Source: Pseudomonadota bacterium
GTDB lineage: Bacteria > Bdellovibrionota_C > UBA2361 > SZUA-149 > DAOLCO01
Assembly: GCA_027487795.1 (NCBI GenBank)
Contig: JAIYCX010000050.1
Location: 1-64,000 of the forward strand
Direction: 5' to 3'
Length of the DNA: 64,000 nucleotides
The stretch's first letter is position 1; every line of letters starts with the position of its first letter. The translations under genes and the position numbers were made by a program. The notes beneath the pieces are model-generated. The model saw nothing but the letters and a program-made list of their open reading frames with translations, was not told where the DNA came from and ran no database searches. Positions 43,292 through 52,796 of the stretch are shown piece after piece.

Positions 43292-45309
43292 TGCTATCTC
43301 TTTTAAAGGAAAAACGAGTATTTGAACCAAGCAGTGAATTCAAAGAAAACTCGAACACAAAAGAGTATGTCGAAACTTATAAAAAATCTATCGAAGATCC
43401 AGAAGCATTCTGGGCTTCACAAAGTGAAAAATATCTTATCTGGGATAAGCAGTGGGATACCGTACTAACTCACGATTGGTCTTCAATTGGGGATAAAGAA
43501 GGCCCATACGTAAGTTTTTTTAATGGTGGAACCTTAAATGTTTCACATAATTGTCTTGATCGACACTTAAACACTGCAACCAAAGATAAAACAGCAATTA
43601 TCTGGCGCGGGGAAACGAAAGGCGAAAAAAAAGAAATCACCTACCAAGAACTTCATAAAGAAGTTTGTAAAGCAGCAGATGCATTAACAGAACTTGGCAT
43701 TACAGCAGGAGACAGAGTAACTCTATTCATGCCGATGATTCCAGAGCTTACTATCTCCATGTTAGCATGCGCAAGAATTGGAGCAATTCATTCCGTTGTA
43801 TTTTCTGCCTTCAGTAGCGAAGCCCTAGCGAGTAGAATAGAAGACTGCAAGTCTTCTTTAATCATCACTTCAGATGTTAGTTTTCATTCGGGCAGAACTT
43901 TAAATATAAAAGAAAAAGTAGATACTGCACTATCTTCAACTGCTCACGACTGTAGCAGTGTTAAAAAAGTTATAATACTAAAAAGAACAGGACAAGACTT
44001 AAAACTAACTGAAGGTAGAGATATACTCTGGTCTGAACTAATAACAAATAGATCAATCGATACCAATAAAACAGTTAATTCATTCCCCGCCGAGCAACCA
44101 CTTTTTATTCTCTATACTAGCGGCAGCACTGGAAAACCAAAAGGAGTAATGCACACCTCCGCAGGCTATCTTCTTTATGCTGCGATGACTAGTCAAATAG
44201 TATTTGATTTTAAAGATAAAGATATTTATTGGTGCACTGCTGATATTGGATGGATCACAGGTCATAGCTACGTAGTTTACGGACCACTACTAAACGGTGT
44301 CACAACTGTTATGTTTGAAGGGAATCCCACTTATCCAGACGGTAGTAAATGCTGGGAAATTATTGAAGATCTAAAAGTTAATACTTTCTACACTGCCCCT
44401 ACTCTAATACGCTCACTAATGAAACTAGGTGAAGAGATCCCTAATAAATACGATCTAAGCTCACTAAGATTACTTGGCTCAGTAGGTGAACCAATAAACC
44501 CTGAAGCGTGGATGTGGTATTATGAAGTAATCGGTAAAACCAAATGCCCCGTAGTAGATACTTGGTGGCAGACCGAAACCGGTGGAATAATGATCACAAC
44601 AATACCTGGAGTTCATGCTACAAAACCAGGTTCGGCAGGACTGCCGATGTTTGGAATTTCTCCAAAGATACTGGATAAAGATGGTCACGAAGTTGGTATA
44701 GATGAAGGAGGTTCACTAGTAATAGATAAACCTTGGCCAGGAATGATCAGAGGGGTCTACGGTGATTTAAAAAACGAACTTATTAAAAATGTTTACTTTA
44801 GCGCTTATAGTGGGAAATATTTTAGCTCAGACGGAGCAAGAAAAGATAGCGATGCTTACTACTGGCTACTCGGAAGAATAGATGATGTGATAAATGTTTC
44901 TGCGCATAGACTTTCTACTGCAGAAATTGAAAGCGCCTTAGTTAGTCACCCATCTGTGGCAGAGGCCGCAGTTGTTGGAGTTCCGCATGATGTAAAAGGA
45001 CAAGGCATTTATTGTTTTGTTACTCTTAAAAATGGAGTGAAACATAGAGAGACTGATGGAGCTGCTGGAAGTAAAGAAATAGCAGCTGAGTTAATACTAC
45101 AAATCAGAACTGAAATAGGACCGATAGCAGCTCCCGAAGCTATCCATTTTGCAAGCGGTTTACCTAAAACTAGATCAGGTAAAATAATGCGTAGAATATT
45201 AAGAAAAATCGCAGAAGGTGATACCTCCTCACTTGGAGATACTTCAACTCTTGCAGATGAAAGCATTATAGAGGAACTACTAGGATCCTCACCATATAGA
45301 AATAAATAA
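43291..45309 (+). CDS. acs: Acetyl-CoA synthetase
   Basis: The enzyme makes acetyl-CoA from acetate, ATP and CoA. The 672-aa protein has the ANL motifs YTSGSTGKPKGVMH and VVDTWWQTETGG, the hinge LLGRIDDVINVSAHRLSTAE, and the catalytic lysine in PKTRSGKIMRR. This lysine is the known site of acetylation control. The ATG overlaps the hldD stop (TAATG) and GGGGG lies just upstream. Length is normal for Acs. Confidence 0.95.
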   Translation: MLSLLKEKRVFEPSSEFKENSNTKEYVETYKKSIEDPEAFWASQSEKYLIWDKQWDTVLTHDWSSIGDKEGPYVSFFNGGTLNVSHNCLDRHLNTATKDKTAIIWRGETKGEKKEITYQELHKEVCKAADALTELGITAGDRVTLFMPMIPELTISMLACARIGAIHSVVFSAFSSEALASRIEDCKSSLIITSDVSFHSGRTLNIKEKVDTALSSTAHDCSSVKKVIILKRTGQDLKLTEGRDILWSELITNRSIDTNKTVNSFPAEQPLFILYTSGSTGKPKGVMHTSAGYLLYAAMTSQIVFDFKDKDIYWCTADIGWITGHSYVVYGPLLNGVTTVMFEGNPTYPDGSKCWEIIEDLKVNTFYTAPTLIRSLMKLGEEIPNKYDLSSLRLLGSVGEPINPEAWMWYYEVIGKTKCPVVDTWWQTETGGIMITTIPGVHATKPGSAGLPMFGISPKILDKDGHEVGIDEGGSLVIDKPWPGMIRGVYGDLKNELIKNVYFSAYSGKYFSSDGARKDSDAYYWLLGRIDDVINVSAHRLSTAEIESALVSHPSVAEAAVVGVPHDVKGQGIYCFVTLKNGVKHRETDGAAGSKEIAAELILQIRTEIGPIAAPEAIHFASGLPKTRSGKIMRRILRKIAEGDTSSLGDTSTLADESIIEELLGSSPYRNK

Positions 45310-45442
45310 CAATAATATGGACTTAGCCAATTAAGCCGAGCCTCGCAATAGTTTATTATTTTTCTAGTTAAAGATTAATCAAGAAAGTTTCGTTACTCCA
45401 TACAGATCAAGTTCCCGTTATTAAAATAATATTAGGGAAAAT

Positions 45443-47155
45443 ATGCGGGTAAATATGGACGAAAATTTAGACGAAAAAGAAAATCATGGACACACTTCAA
45501 CAAAAGCAAGGTCTAATGATTTTTCTAAAATGGAAGCTCCAATAAAGATAGGAACCGTTTATGAAGTTGGTCAAAAAGTTCTATTCTATATCGAACCTGG
45601 AAATGAATCGACCACTAGCATACTTGAAGTTGGTAATTACGTTCTAGTAAAACATCTAGAGCTAGCTATTCTTGGTCAAATATCAAAACTTGCCCTAGGA
45701 AGAAGTGCGAATGCTGTCTCAACAGGCGAGGTAGAACTACTTGCTACAATAAATCTCGAAACTTGCAGTCTAGTCCCTGGAGTTAGTCAGTTACCAAGTC
45801 TAGGTTCCACAATTTATACTGCTACAGAAAGCCTAGTTCAAGAACTATTCGAGCCTACTAGCAGACCAGATGATCCGCTCATATATCTAGCGAACTTAAA
45901 TACCGAATCAGGCATAAAAATTTGTCTCTCTCCAGATATGTTATTTCAAAGACATTGCGCAATTCTAGGAAGCACAGGATCAGGTAAAAGTAATACTGTT
46001 TCTAGAGCACTAGAAGAATGTCTTAAATTTAAATCAAAAATTATCTTAATCGATGCGACTGGTGAATACAGAGGATTTAAAGGAAAAAGCGTAAGACATG
46101 TCCATGTTGGTAAGCTGTTATCAGAGTCAGATAAAGCTAAGAATTCTGTAGAAGTTTCTGTTCCCTATTACCATCTGACTGAATCTGATTTAATGACTAT
46201 CTTCAGACCTTCTTCTTCCCAAGGCCAAACTCCAAAGCTAAGAGCGGCAATGAAGAGTTTAAAACTTTCGATTCTATCTCCAAGCTTAGCCCTTGATGGT
46301 AACATTATTAAAGCAGACAAAGATAGAAGATTCTATGATTCCGAATATGCTAGACACTCAAAGACCATAGATAATCCATTGGCTATTTTTGACATATCAA
46401 AGCTCTGCCAACAAATAGAGAACGAATGTGTTCGTCCGACAAGAAGTCCAACAGAACCATTTTTTTGGGGAGCTATCAATAGTGTAGAACTTGCAAATTG
46501 TACTACTTTGGTTGTTAAAATTTCTGACATCATTAGCTCACCGGAACTAAGTTGTATCTTTAATCCAGGAAACCTACCCTCACTCCTAGATCAAGTAGAT
46601 GAATTTTTAGCAGATCCACAGCAGAAGTTATTTAGGATTTCTCTAGAAGGTCTTCCTTTTATGTATAATGCTAGAGAAATAGTTTGTAACGCTATAGGTA
46701 GACAAATTTTAAATTTAGCTAGAGCTAATAAATTTAAAAAGTGTCCAATTACTGTAGTAGTTGATGAAGCGCACCATTTCGTAAAAGAAAATCTAGAGAA
46801 TGATGCCTCCGCACCAAACATTGACTCTATGGCTCTTATCGCAAAAGAAGGTAGAAAATATGGGCTATCTATTTGTTTAGCGACTCAAAGACCAAGAGAT
46901 ATACCTGAAAGTATACTTAGCCAAATGGGAACTTTCTTGATTCATAGACTATCAAACGAAAGCGATAGAAGAGTAGTTGAATCTGCATCTGGCTCATCCG
47001 ACTCAGGAACATTACGAATACTACCAACTCTCAGACCTGGGAAATGCGTAATACTAGGAGTGGCCGTTCCATTTCCTCTCCTAGTTCAAGTAGTACGCCC
47101 TGAAATAGAACCTATGTCAGAGACTCCAAGCTTTTCTGATTTTTGGAGAAATTAA
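45443..47155 (+). CDS. HerA-like ATPase (DUF87)
   Basis: The 570-aa protein has a beta-barrel-like front (HAS-barrel pattern IGTVYEVGQKVLFYIEPG) and a HerA/FtsK-type ATPase with Walker A GSTGSGKSNT at about residue 176. Walker B is VVVDEAHHFVKEN near 440, followed by sensor KEGRKYGLSICLATQRPRDI. HerA hexamers pump DNA, usually with the nuclease NurA. No nurA gene is visible here, so the role may be in repair or defence. AGGG precedes the ATG. Its 3' end overlaps gntK (opposite strand) by 44 bases. Confidence 0.88.
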   Translation: MRVNMDENLDEKENHGHTSTKARSNDFSKMEAPIKIGTVYEVGQKVLFYIEPGNESTTSILEVGNYVLVKHLELAILGQISKLALGRSANAVSTGEVELLATINLETCSLVPGVSQLPSLGSTIYTATESLVQELFEPTSRPDDPLIYLANLNTESGIKICLSPDMLFQRHCAILGSTGSGKSNTVSRALEECLKFKSKIILIDATGEYRGFKGKSVRHVHVGKLLSESDKAKNSVEVSVPYYHLTESDLMTIFRPSSSQGQTPKLRAAMKSLKLSILSPSLALDGNIIKADKDRRFYDSEYARHSKTIDNPLAIFDISKLCQQIENECVRPTRSPTEPFFWGAINSVELANCTTLVVKISDIISSPELSCIFNPGNLPSLLDQVDEFLADPQQKLFRISLEGLPFMYNAREIVCNAIGRQILNLARANKFKKCPITVVVDEAHHFVKENLENDASAPNIDSMALIAKEGRKYGLSICLATQRPRDIPESILSQMGTFLIHRLSNESDRRVVESASGSSDSGTLRILPTLRPGKCVILGVAVPFPLLVQVVRPEIEPMSETPSFSDFWRN

Positions 47156-47678
47156 AAGCTAACTTATCTAGAATATCTTTAATTATATTTTCTGGATTTG
47201 GTGAGATATCAACATGTAATGCTTCTTCCTCACTAGGTTTTTCTAGTAACGCAAACTGACTATGAAGTAGTGTAGTAGGCATAAAGTGCCCTACTCTTGC
47301 TTTCATTCTATTTCCTATTAACTCAACATCGCCAGACAAATAGACAAAACAAACCGAATCAAGATTACACTTCAACATATCTCGGTAGTTATGTTTCAAA
47401 GCAGAACAAGCAAGAACTAAATTTTCTCCATTCTCTTTAGCAGAAGTAATCAAAGAACCAAGACATTTTAACCAAGGCACTCTATCTTCATCTGTTAGAG
47501 GAATACCATTAGACATTTTAGTAACATTTTCTTCTGGATGAAAAGCATCTGCATCATAGAACTCCCAACCAAGAGAGTGAGCAAGATCTAATCCTATTGT
47601 TGACTTACCTGACCCGGTAACACCCATCACAACAATGGCATGAACTACTTTAGACAACTTTTCAGAAAATAAAGGCAT
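47112..47678 (-). CDS. gntK: Gluconokinase
   Basis: GntK phosphorylates gluconate to 6-phosphogluconate. The protein (188 aa from ATG 47678) has Walker A VVMGVTGSGKSTIGLDLAHS, the gluconate-binding FYDADAFHPEENVTKM, and LACSALKHNYRDML and YLSGD. An in-frame start at 47717 would add 13 residues unlike the family. The last 44 bases are antisense to the HerA-like gene. It is the only gluconate gene seen. Confidence 0.92.
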   Translation of the reverse strand: MPLFSEKLSKVVHAIVVMGVTGSGKSTIGLDLAHSLGWEFYDADAFHPEENVTKMSNGIPLTDEDRVPWLKCLGSLITSAKENGENLVLACSALKHNYRDMLKCNLDSVCFVYLSGDVELIGNRMKARVGHFMPTTLLHSQFALLEKPSEEEALHVDISPNPENIIKDILDKLAFNFSKNQKSLESLT

Positions 47679-47802
47679 GATTAAATTAAAACTAAAATTC
47701 AATAAATCCGAGAACAAAAGTTGTAATAATTAATGAAATAAATCAAGGAATTGATATAGTTAATAGTTAAGAAAACTAAAATTAGGTAAATTACTGTAAA
47801 TT

Positions 47803-48873
47803 ATGAACAATTCCTTAAAATCTACCCTTAAATCTATAGGTGTAATTATACTTGGCGGAAGCGGGTACGGGGCAAAAGAGTTTTTAAGGCTCGCCATTCT
47901 CCATCCCGAGCTAGAAATTGCTAGTATAATATCGAGCACAAACAGTGGCGAGTTAGTTTCAAAAATCCACAAAGAGCTAAACTCTCTTTGTAATTTAAAA
48001 TTCTCAAAAACTGTAGATTTAGATGTTTTAGCACAATTTGCTCATAAATTTATTGTTCTCGCACTACCTCATGAAGAAAGTGAAAAATTTGTTATTAACA
48101 ACTTTCAAGAGTTACAAACAAAACAAATTTGTATCCTAGACCTTAGCGGAGCTTTTAGATTAAAAAATAAAACTGAAAGATCAAATTACTACGGCCCTAT
48201 AGTAAAAGAATTAACTGAAGAAATAATTAACTCTTTCGAGTACGGCTTAACAGAAATAAATAGCGATAAAATTAAGTCAGCAACAAACATCTCAAACCCT
48301 GGATGCTTTGCGACTGGGGCTATATTATCTATTCATCCTCTGAAAAGTTTAAATATTCTTAATATAGCAATAGACGGGAAATCAGGATCATCAGGAGCAG
48401 GAAGAGGTTTAAAACAAAACTTTCATCATCCCGAACTTAGCGGATCAAGCTTTCCATATGCAGTATTAAAACACCGACACTCAGCAGAAATTATAGAATA
48501 TTGCATAGAAAATAAAAAAATAAATCTTGCCTTCACGCCACATGTAATTCCAATTAGTAGGGGAATGTTAATTAGTAGTTATGTATTTTTAAGTGAGAGT
48601 AAATCTAAACAAGAGATAATAGAGCTCTATACGAACACCTATAAAAACTGCCCATTTATAAGACTAGTTCAAGACCCTTCTGAAATACGACTAGTCGCTG
48701 GATCAAACTTTTGCGATATTTATATTGAAGTAAAAGATAATATCATTTGTGTTACAGCTGCCCTTGATAACTTAATTAAAGGAATGGCAGGTCAGGCTAT
48801 TCAGAATATTAATTTAAAATGTGGACTTCCAGAGAGTATGGGGTTAAATCATTCAGGACTTGGGCTAGTATAA
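47803..48873 (+). CDS. argC: N-acetyl-gamma-glutamyl-phosphate reductase
   Basis: ArgC reduces N-acetylglutamyl phosphate to the semialdehyde in arginine synthesis. The 356-aa protein has the NADP site LGGSGYGAKEFLRL, the catalytic cysteine in NPGCFATGA (Cys168), and the histidine region HRHSAEIIEY with TPHVIPISRGM. A lysine-pathway paralogue (LysY) cannot be excluded from one gene. No other arg gene is in the window. Confidence 0.93.
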   Translation: MNNSLKSTLKSIGVIILGGSGYGAKEFLRLAILHPELEIASIISSTNSGELVSKIHKELNSLCNLKFSKTVDLDVLAQFAHKFIVLALPHEESEKFVINNFQELQTKQICILDLSGAFRLKNKTERSNYYGPIVKELTEEIINSFEYGLTEINSDKIKSATNISNPGCFATGAILSIHPLKSLNILNIAIDGKSGSSGAGRGLKQNFHHPELSGSSFPYAVLKHRHSAEIIEYCIENKKINLAFTPHVIPISRGMLISSYVFLSESKSKQEIIELYTNTYKNCPFIRLVQDPSEIRLVAGSNFCDIYIEVKDNIICVTAALDNLIKGMAGQAIQNINLKCGLPESMGLNHSGLGLV

Positions 48874-48896
48874 AGGGGCAATGAATTTAAAAAGAG

Positions 48897-49007
48897 AATA
48901 AACAGGAAGAAAATGCTCGAGAAGGGAAGAGGAACAGGAAGAGAGATTGGGGTAAGGGCTTAGAGTATTTACTGTAGATAAAAATAAAATAGGTACATGC
49001 CTCTTTT
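48897..49007. repeat. GA-rich repeat and GTAC-type repeat after argC
   Basis: 48897-48943 is a full forward copy of the GA-rich repeat (AAACAGGAAG...GAACAGGAAG). 48988-49007 is AATAGGTACATGCCTCTTTT. A diverged reverse GA-rich copy follows to about 49078. Confidence 0.75.
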
Positions 49008-49171
49008 ACTCCTTCCTATCTCTCTTCTTCCAGTTCCTCTTCAGGTCTTAAGCCTTACTTACTGTTTAGCCTCTATTCAAACATAAAATATTTAAAAAAT
49101 AGAACTAAATGGCAAAATAAGGGGGCTTTCACGAGTCTTTAAAGGCAATAATCTCAAATAGTTAGCGTTTA

Positions 49172-49223
49172 TATATATTACTAATATATATAAATACTTG
49201 TTTTTATATATTAGTAATATATA
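49172..49223 (+). promoter_or_regulatory. AT-rich inverted repeats before the AAA_14 gene
   Basis: TATATATTACTAATATATA (49172-49190) faces TATATATTAGTAATATATA (49205-49223), arms nearly exact complements, ending 8 bases before the ATG. This may be an operator or a hairpin over the start. A partly matching copy exists at 52513-52560. Confidence 0.5.
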
Positions 49224-49231
49224 ATATACGT

Positions 49232-50512
49232 ATGAACCTAGAAACAATCAGAAATGTCCTAATCGACCAACAAAAAGAACTATTCACGCCCGATAGTGAA
49301 GAATTAGTTCGTGAAGTAGATTTAGAATATCATTTAAGAGTACCAGAAGTTAGTGTCATTACTGGAGTAAGAAGATGCGGAAAGTCTACTCTACTAAGAC
49401 AGCTCGCTCGAAGAGTTAAGGAAGATTTTAATATTCATTATTTAAACTTTGAAGAACAGCGACTAGATTCTTTTGATGTTGATGATTTTAGAATAGCTTA
49501 CGAGGAATTTCTTTCAAATGTCATACAAGATAAAAAGCAAATTCTAATCTATGATGAAATTCAAAATGTACCTCTTTGGGAAAAATGGATTTCTAGTATT
49601 GCAAATAAAAAAAATATTAAAATATTCATAACAGGTTCAAACTCAAGTCTTCTAAGCTCTGAGCTATCAAGTTTAATAACAGGCAGACATGTTGATCTTC
49701 ACATAACTCCACTTTCTTTTAAAGAGTCCTTACAAAGATATCCAGAATATAAAACAAAAAACATAGAATATTCCACAGATTATAAATTATTTTTGAAGAA
49801 GTCTTGCGATGAATACTTTAAATTTGGAGGATTTCCGCGAGCTCTTCTTTACCAAGACACTACCATACTGGGAAACTACTATGAGGATATAGTAGAAAGA
49901 GATATTGCGCTTAGAAAAAAAGTAAGAAATATAAAAGCTCTAAAAAACTTAGGTAGAATTCTAGCTTCTCAAAATGGAAGAATGCTTAACCAAAGTAATG
50001 TGAGCAAAGACCTTTCATTAAAAAGCGTATTAACTACGAATAAATTTATAAACTACTTTAAGGAAACCTTTTTATATTCTGAAATAAAGCTTTATTCCAA
50101 ATCTGCAAAAAAACAAACCAGAGGTCATTCTAAATTCTACGCAGTAGACCCGATATTAGCAAAAAAAACTGGCCTATATTACGGAGATACTCTCTATTGG
50201 GAATTAGAAAACCATGTCTTTAACGAGCTATCAAGAAGAGGATATGAAATATCATATTGGCATCCCTACAAAGGACTTGAAGTAGATTTTATCGCTAGAG
50301 ATAAAGAGGGTATTGATACAATTATCCAAGTCTGTGTTGATTTATCACAAGACGAAACTTACAAAAGAGAAATACGCGCAATCGAAAAAGCCAAGGTTGC
50401 CATTAAAACTGAAAATTGCTTGATTATAAGTTATTTTGAACAAGATGCTGTTACTCAAGCAAAATGTCCTTATAAAATAGTTCCCTTCTATTCTTGGGCT
50501 TCAAATTATTAA
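49232..50512 (+). CDS. AAA_14/DUF4143-family ATPase, intact
   Basis: The 426-aa protein has Walker A TGVRRCGKSTLLRQ at 44-57 and Walker B QILIYDEIQNVP near 110. The sensor is FITGSNSSLLSSELSS and a DUF4143 C-terminal domain carries EVDFIARDKEG. Such ATPases are widespread, multiply copied and of unknown purpose, often found beside repeats. No ribosome-binding site is clear. Its flanks, including the last 45 codons, are duplicated at 52.4-52.8 kb. Confidence 0.88.
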   Translation: MNLETIRNVLIDQQKELFTPDSEELVREVDLEYHLRVPEVSVITGVRRCGKSTLLRQLARRVKEDFNIHYLNFEEQRLDSFDVDDFRIAYEEFLSNVIQDKKQILIYDEIQNVPLWEKWISSIANKKNIKIFITGSNSSLLSSELSSLITGRHVDLHITPLSFKESLQRYPEYKTKNIEYSTDYKLFLKKSCDEYFKFGGFPRALLYQDTTILGNYYEDIVERDIALRKKVRNIKALKNLGRILASQNGRMLNQSNVSKDLSLKSVLTTNKFINYFKETFLYSEIKLYSKSAKKQTRGHSKFYAVDPILAKKTGLYYGDTLYWELENHVFNELSRRGYEISYWHPYKGLEVDFIARDKEGIDTIIQVCVDLSQDETYKREIRAIEKAKVAIKTENCLIISYFEQDAVTQAKCPYKIVPFYSWASNY

Positions 50513-50539
50513 TCATATTTATCTTTTAAGAAGAGACTA

Positions 50540-50582
50540 AACAGGAAGAAAATGCTTGAGAAGGGAAGAGGAACAGGAAGCT
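50540..50582. repeat. GA-rich repeat after the intact ATPase gene
   Basis: It starts TAAACAGGAAGAAAATGC and ends GGAACAGGAAG. It follows the ATPase stop by about 30 bases; a truncated copy follows the duplicate at 52770. Confidence 0.75.
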
Positions 50583-50641
50583 CAACGTCCAGAAAATAAA
50601 AGCTGAGTTCAGTGAAGAACTCAGCATGGATGTTAATCAAT

Positions 50642-51023
50642 TTAAACCTCTAAGCTAGTGCTATCTTCTGAGTTATCATCTGAATTATGTGCGCCAATAG
50701 CATAGCAGAACTCATGGAATTTCTCTTTATATTGTTTTGAACCACTATGAATATGCCCCCCGTCGATTATCAATTTGATATCGTCATTCGGGTAAACATC
50801 TTCCTGAATTAGAGTTTTTTCAAACGATGCTATTCTCTCTTCGTCTCTGGAATAAATTAGTAGCAATTTGTGATCATCTAATCCAATCTCTTCATTCTTT
50901 AAAAAATCACATACAGAAATTTCCGTGCAACCATCATTTAAGAACAAGTCAATATAGTCGTATAAATATGACTTAAGCACATTTATATCTATTTCTTCTC
51001 GCCAAAACTCAAGGGGTTTAACA
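50642..51023 (-). pseudogene. 3' part of an unknown gene cut by a REPIN
   Basis: The frame ends at 50642 (about 127 codons) and runs without a stop up to the repeat at 51024 and into it, while the first plausible start (GTG 50980) has no ribosome-binding site. Residues include FWREEID just beyond that GTG. The composition resembles small immunity-like or adaptor proteins, but no family is certain. The front was probably removed when the repeat inserted. Confidence 0.4.
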
Positions 51024-51134
51024 AAATAGGTACATGCCTCTTTCTAAACCTAACAAATCCTAAAGATAAGTATCTCTTATTATTTAATAACTTAATTTCA
51101 TATAAGACTCTAGAAAGAGGCTGGTAGCTATTTT
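51024..51134. repeat. REPIN-like element, 111 bp
   Basis: AAATAGGTACATGCCTCTTTC (51024-51044) faces GAAAGAGGCTGGTAGCTATTTT (51113-51134), an inverted pair of the same motif that bounds the transposase at 61312-62737. This is what a non-autonomous partner of that transposase would look like. Confidence 0.7.
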
Positions 51135-51199
51135 ACTATGCCTGCTCAAATTTACTTTAGGGAGATAACCCAGGTTATTAATCTATAGATATCAAAAAC

Positions 51200-52401
51200 C
51201 TAGATAGTCTTTTTAAAATCAAAAAGCCCTGCTAGATACAAAGGTAGGTAGAGTGTATTCTTCATTCTCTCTATATTTCTCTGAGAAAAAACTATTGAAA
51301 GCTTAGGTTCAAATTGCTTTTCATATTCTGTAAGACTCTTGAGGGTACCCCTTGTTCCACTTTTAACTTCAACAGGTACTACTTCATTATTATATGCAGT
51401 GACATAATCTATTTCAGCATCCGAATGATATTTTGTACTACACCAATAATATAAATTATTTCTCAAACTAGCAGAGCTCGTTGCTAAAATTTCTTGCCCA
51501 ACAAACTGTTCAGCAAATTTCCCCTTACAAGTATCAGTTAAGTCAGATTGAGGAGATACGCTGCTCCAATTAAAGCCCAAAGAGTGCTGCAACAATCCCA
51601 CATCCAGTGATAATAACTTGAAGGTCGAAGTTTTTGCCTCCGAATTAAGTGGTAAATGTTTTGCATTAGTACTTACAACTTTAGTAAATAGTCCCGCATA
51701 TTCTAATAAAGATAAAGCATTTTTAATTTTCTCTATGCGCAGGTCTCTATCTATATGTGTGTATTTTATTTTAGTTCCAGCAATTAAAAATGGTATTTTT
51801 TCAAAGACTGTTTTCAACACCTCCCATTCTGATTTCTTAGAATACTTTGGGAAATCATCGTAATAACCATTTAAAATATCACTATGTACTATACTAACCT
51901 TACTAAGATCTCTACTTTTAACATATACCGCCACAGCTTTAGGCATACCACCAATTAAAAAATACTTTTTAAGCTCATGTAATAATTCTTTGTGTAAATA
52001 TTCAGGAATTTGAATGCTACCATCTTTATTTAGTTTCTCAAGATATTCACGCACATGTGATTTCTCAATCGAGTTTAAATATTCTAGAAAACTTACTGGC
52101 CTAACATACATCGAACTAACTCTACCAACAGGAAAACTAATTTCTTGTAGAACAAACTCTAGTAGCGATCCCGCAGCAATCACAGGAATATTTGGTGCTT
52201 TCTCGTAAAAATACCTAAGGCTAGTTATTGCTTGAGGGCAGGCTTGGATTTCATCAAAAAATATTAATACTTGCCCATTCTTTATTGACTTGCCTGAATA
52301 GAAAGTTAGTTCATCAATTATCCTATTAATATCTAAGTCAGCTTCAAAAATACTTTTTAATTTAGACAGTTCTTCAAAATTAATTTCCAAGGAGTTGATG
52401 A
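51200..52401 (-). pseudogene. AAA_14/DUF4143 ATPase lacking its Walker A region
   Basis: The C-terminal part is good: Walker B VLIFFDEIQACPQAITSLRY, sensor IPVIAAGSLLEFVL, and the DUF4143 end with DAEIDYVTAYNNEVVPVEVK. Genuine homology starts at about NSLEINFEELSKL; before that only repeat-derived residues are read, because the GTAC-type repeat at 52402-52422 cuts off the first 40-60 codons with Walker A. ATP binding should be lost. Confidence 0.75.
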
Positions 52402-52422
52402 AAATAGGTACATGCCTCTTTT
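52402..52422. repeat. GTAC-type repeat at the break of the ATPase gene
   Basis: AAATAGGTACATGCCTCTTTT; another copy lies at 52581-52597. Both face the same way. Confidence 0.75.
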
Positions 52423-52426
52423 GAAA

Positions 52427-52795
52427 CATAAAATATTTAAAAAATAGGACAAAATTGCAAAATAAGGGGGCTTTCACGAGGCTTTAAAGGCAATAATTTC
52501 AGATAGTTAGCGTTTATACATATTACTAATATATAAAAATGCTTGTTTTTATATATTAGAGGTAAAATATCCCTCAAATTAAGTACATGCCTCTTTCTAA
52601 ACCTAATAACAATCGAAAAGGCCAAAGTTGCCATTAAAACTGAAAATTGCCTGATTATAAGTTATTTTGAACAAGATGCGATTATTCAAGCAAAATGTCC
52701 TTATAAAATAGTTCCCTTCTATTCTTGGGCTTCAAATTATTAATCATACTTATCTGTTAAGAAGAGACTAAACAGAAAGAAAATGCTCGAGCACA
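52427..52795 (+). pseudogene. Internally deleted copy of the 49.1-50.6 kb ATPase locus
   Basis: 52427-52563 copies the upstream region 49080-49213. 52607-52795 copies 50380-50560, with the last 45 codons (ending IVPFYSWASNY), the stop and the following GA-rich repeat. About 1.2 kb between them is replaced by 44 bases with a GTAC-type repeat. Only a short 3' ORF remains. Confidence 0.85.
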
Positions 52796-52796
52796 C

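Noticed and set aside
44080..44688. Minus-strand ORFs within acs
   Set aside because: Antisense shadows of a strongly conserved gene.
12606..52795. CRISPR array suggested by repeated GA-rich units
   Set aside because: Copies are far apart, in both orientations, without regular spacers or cas genes.
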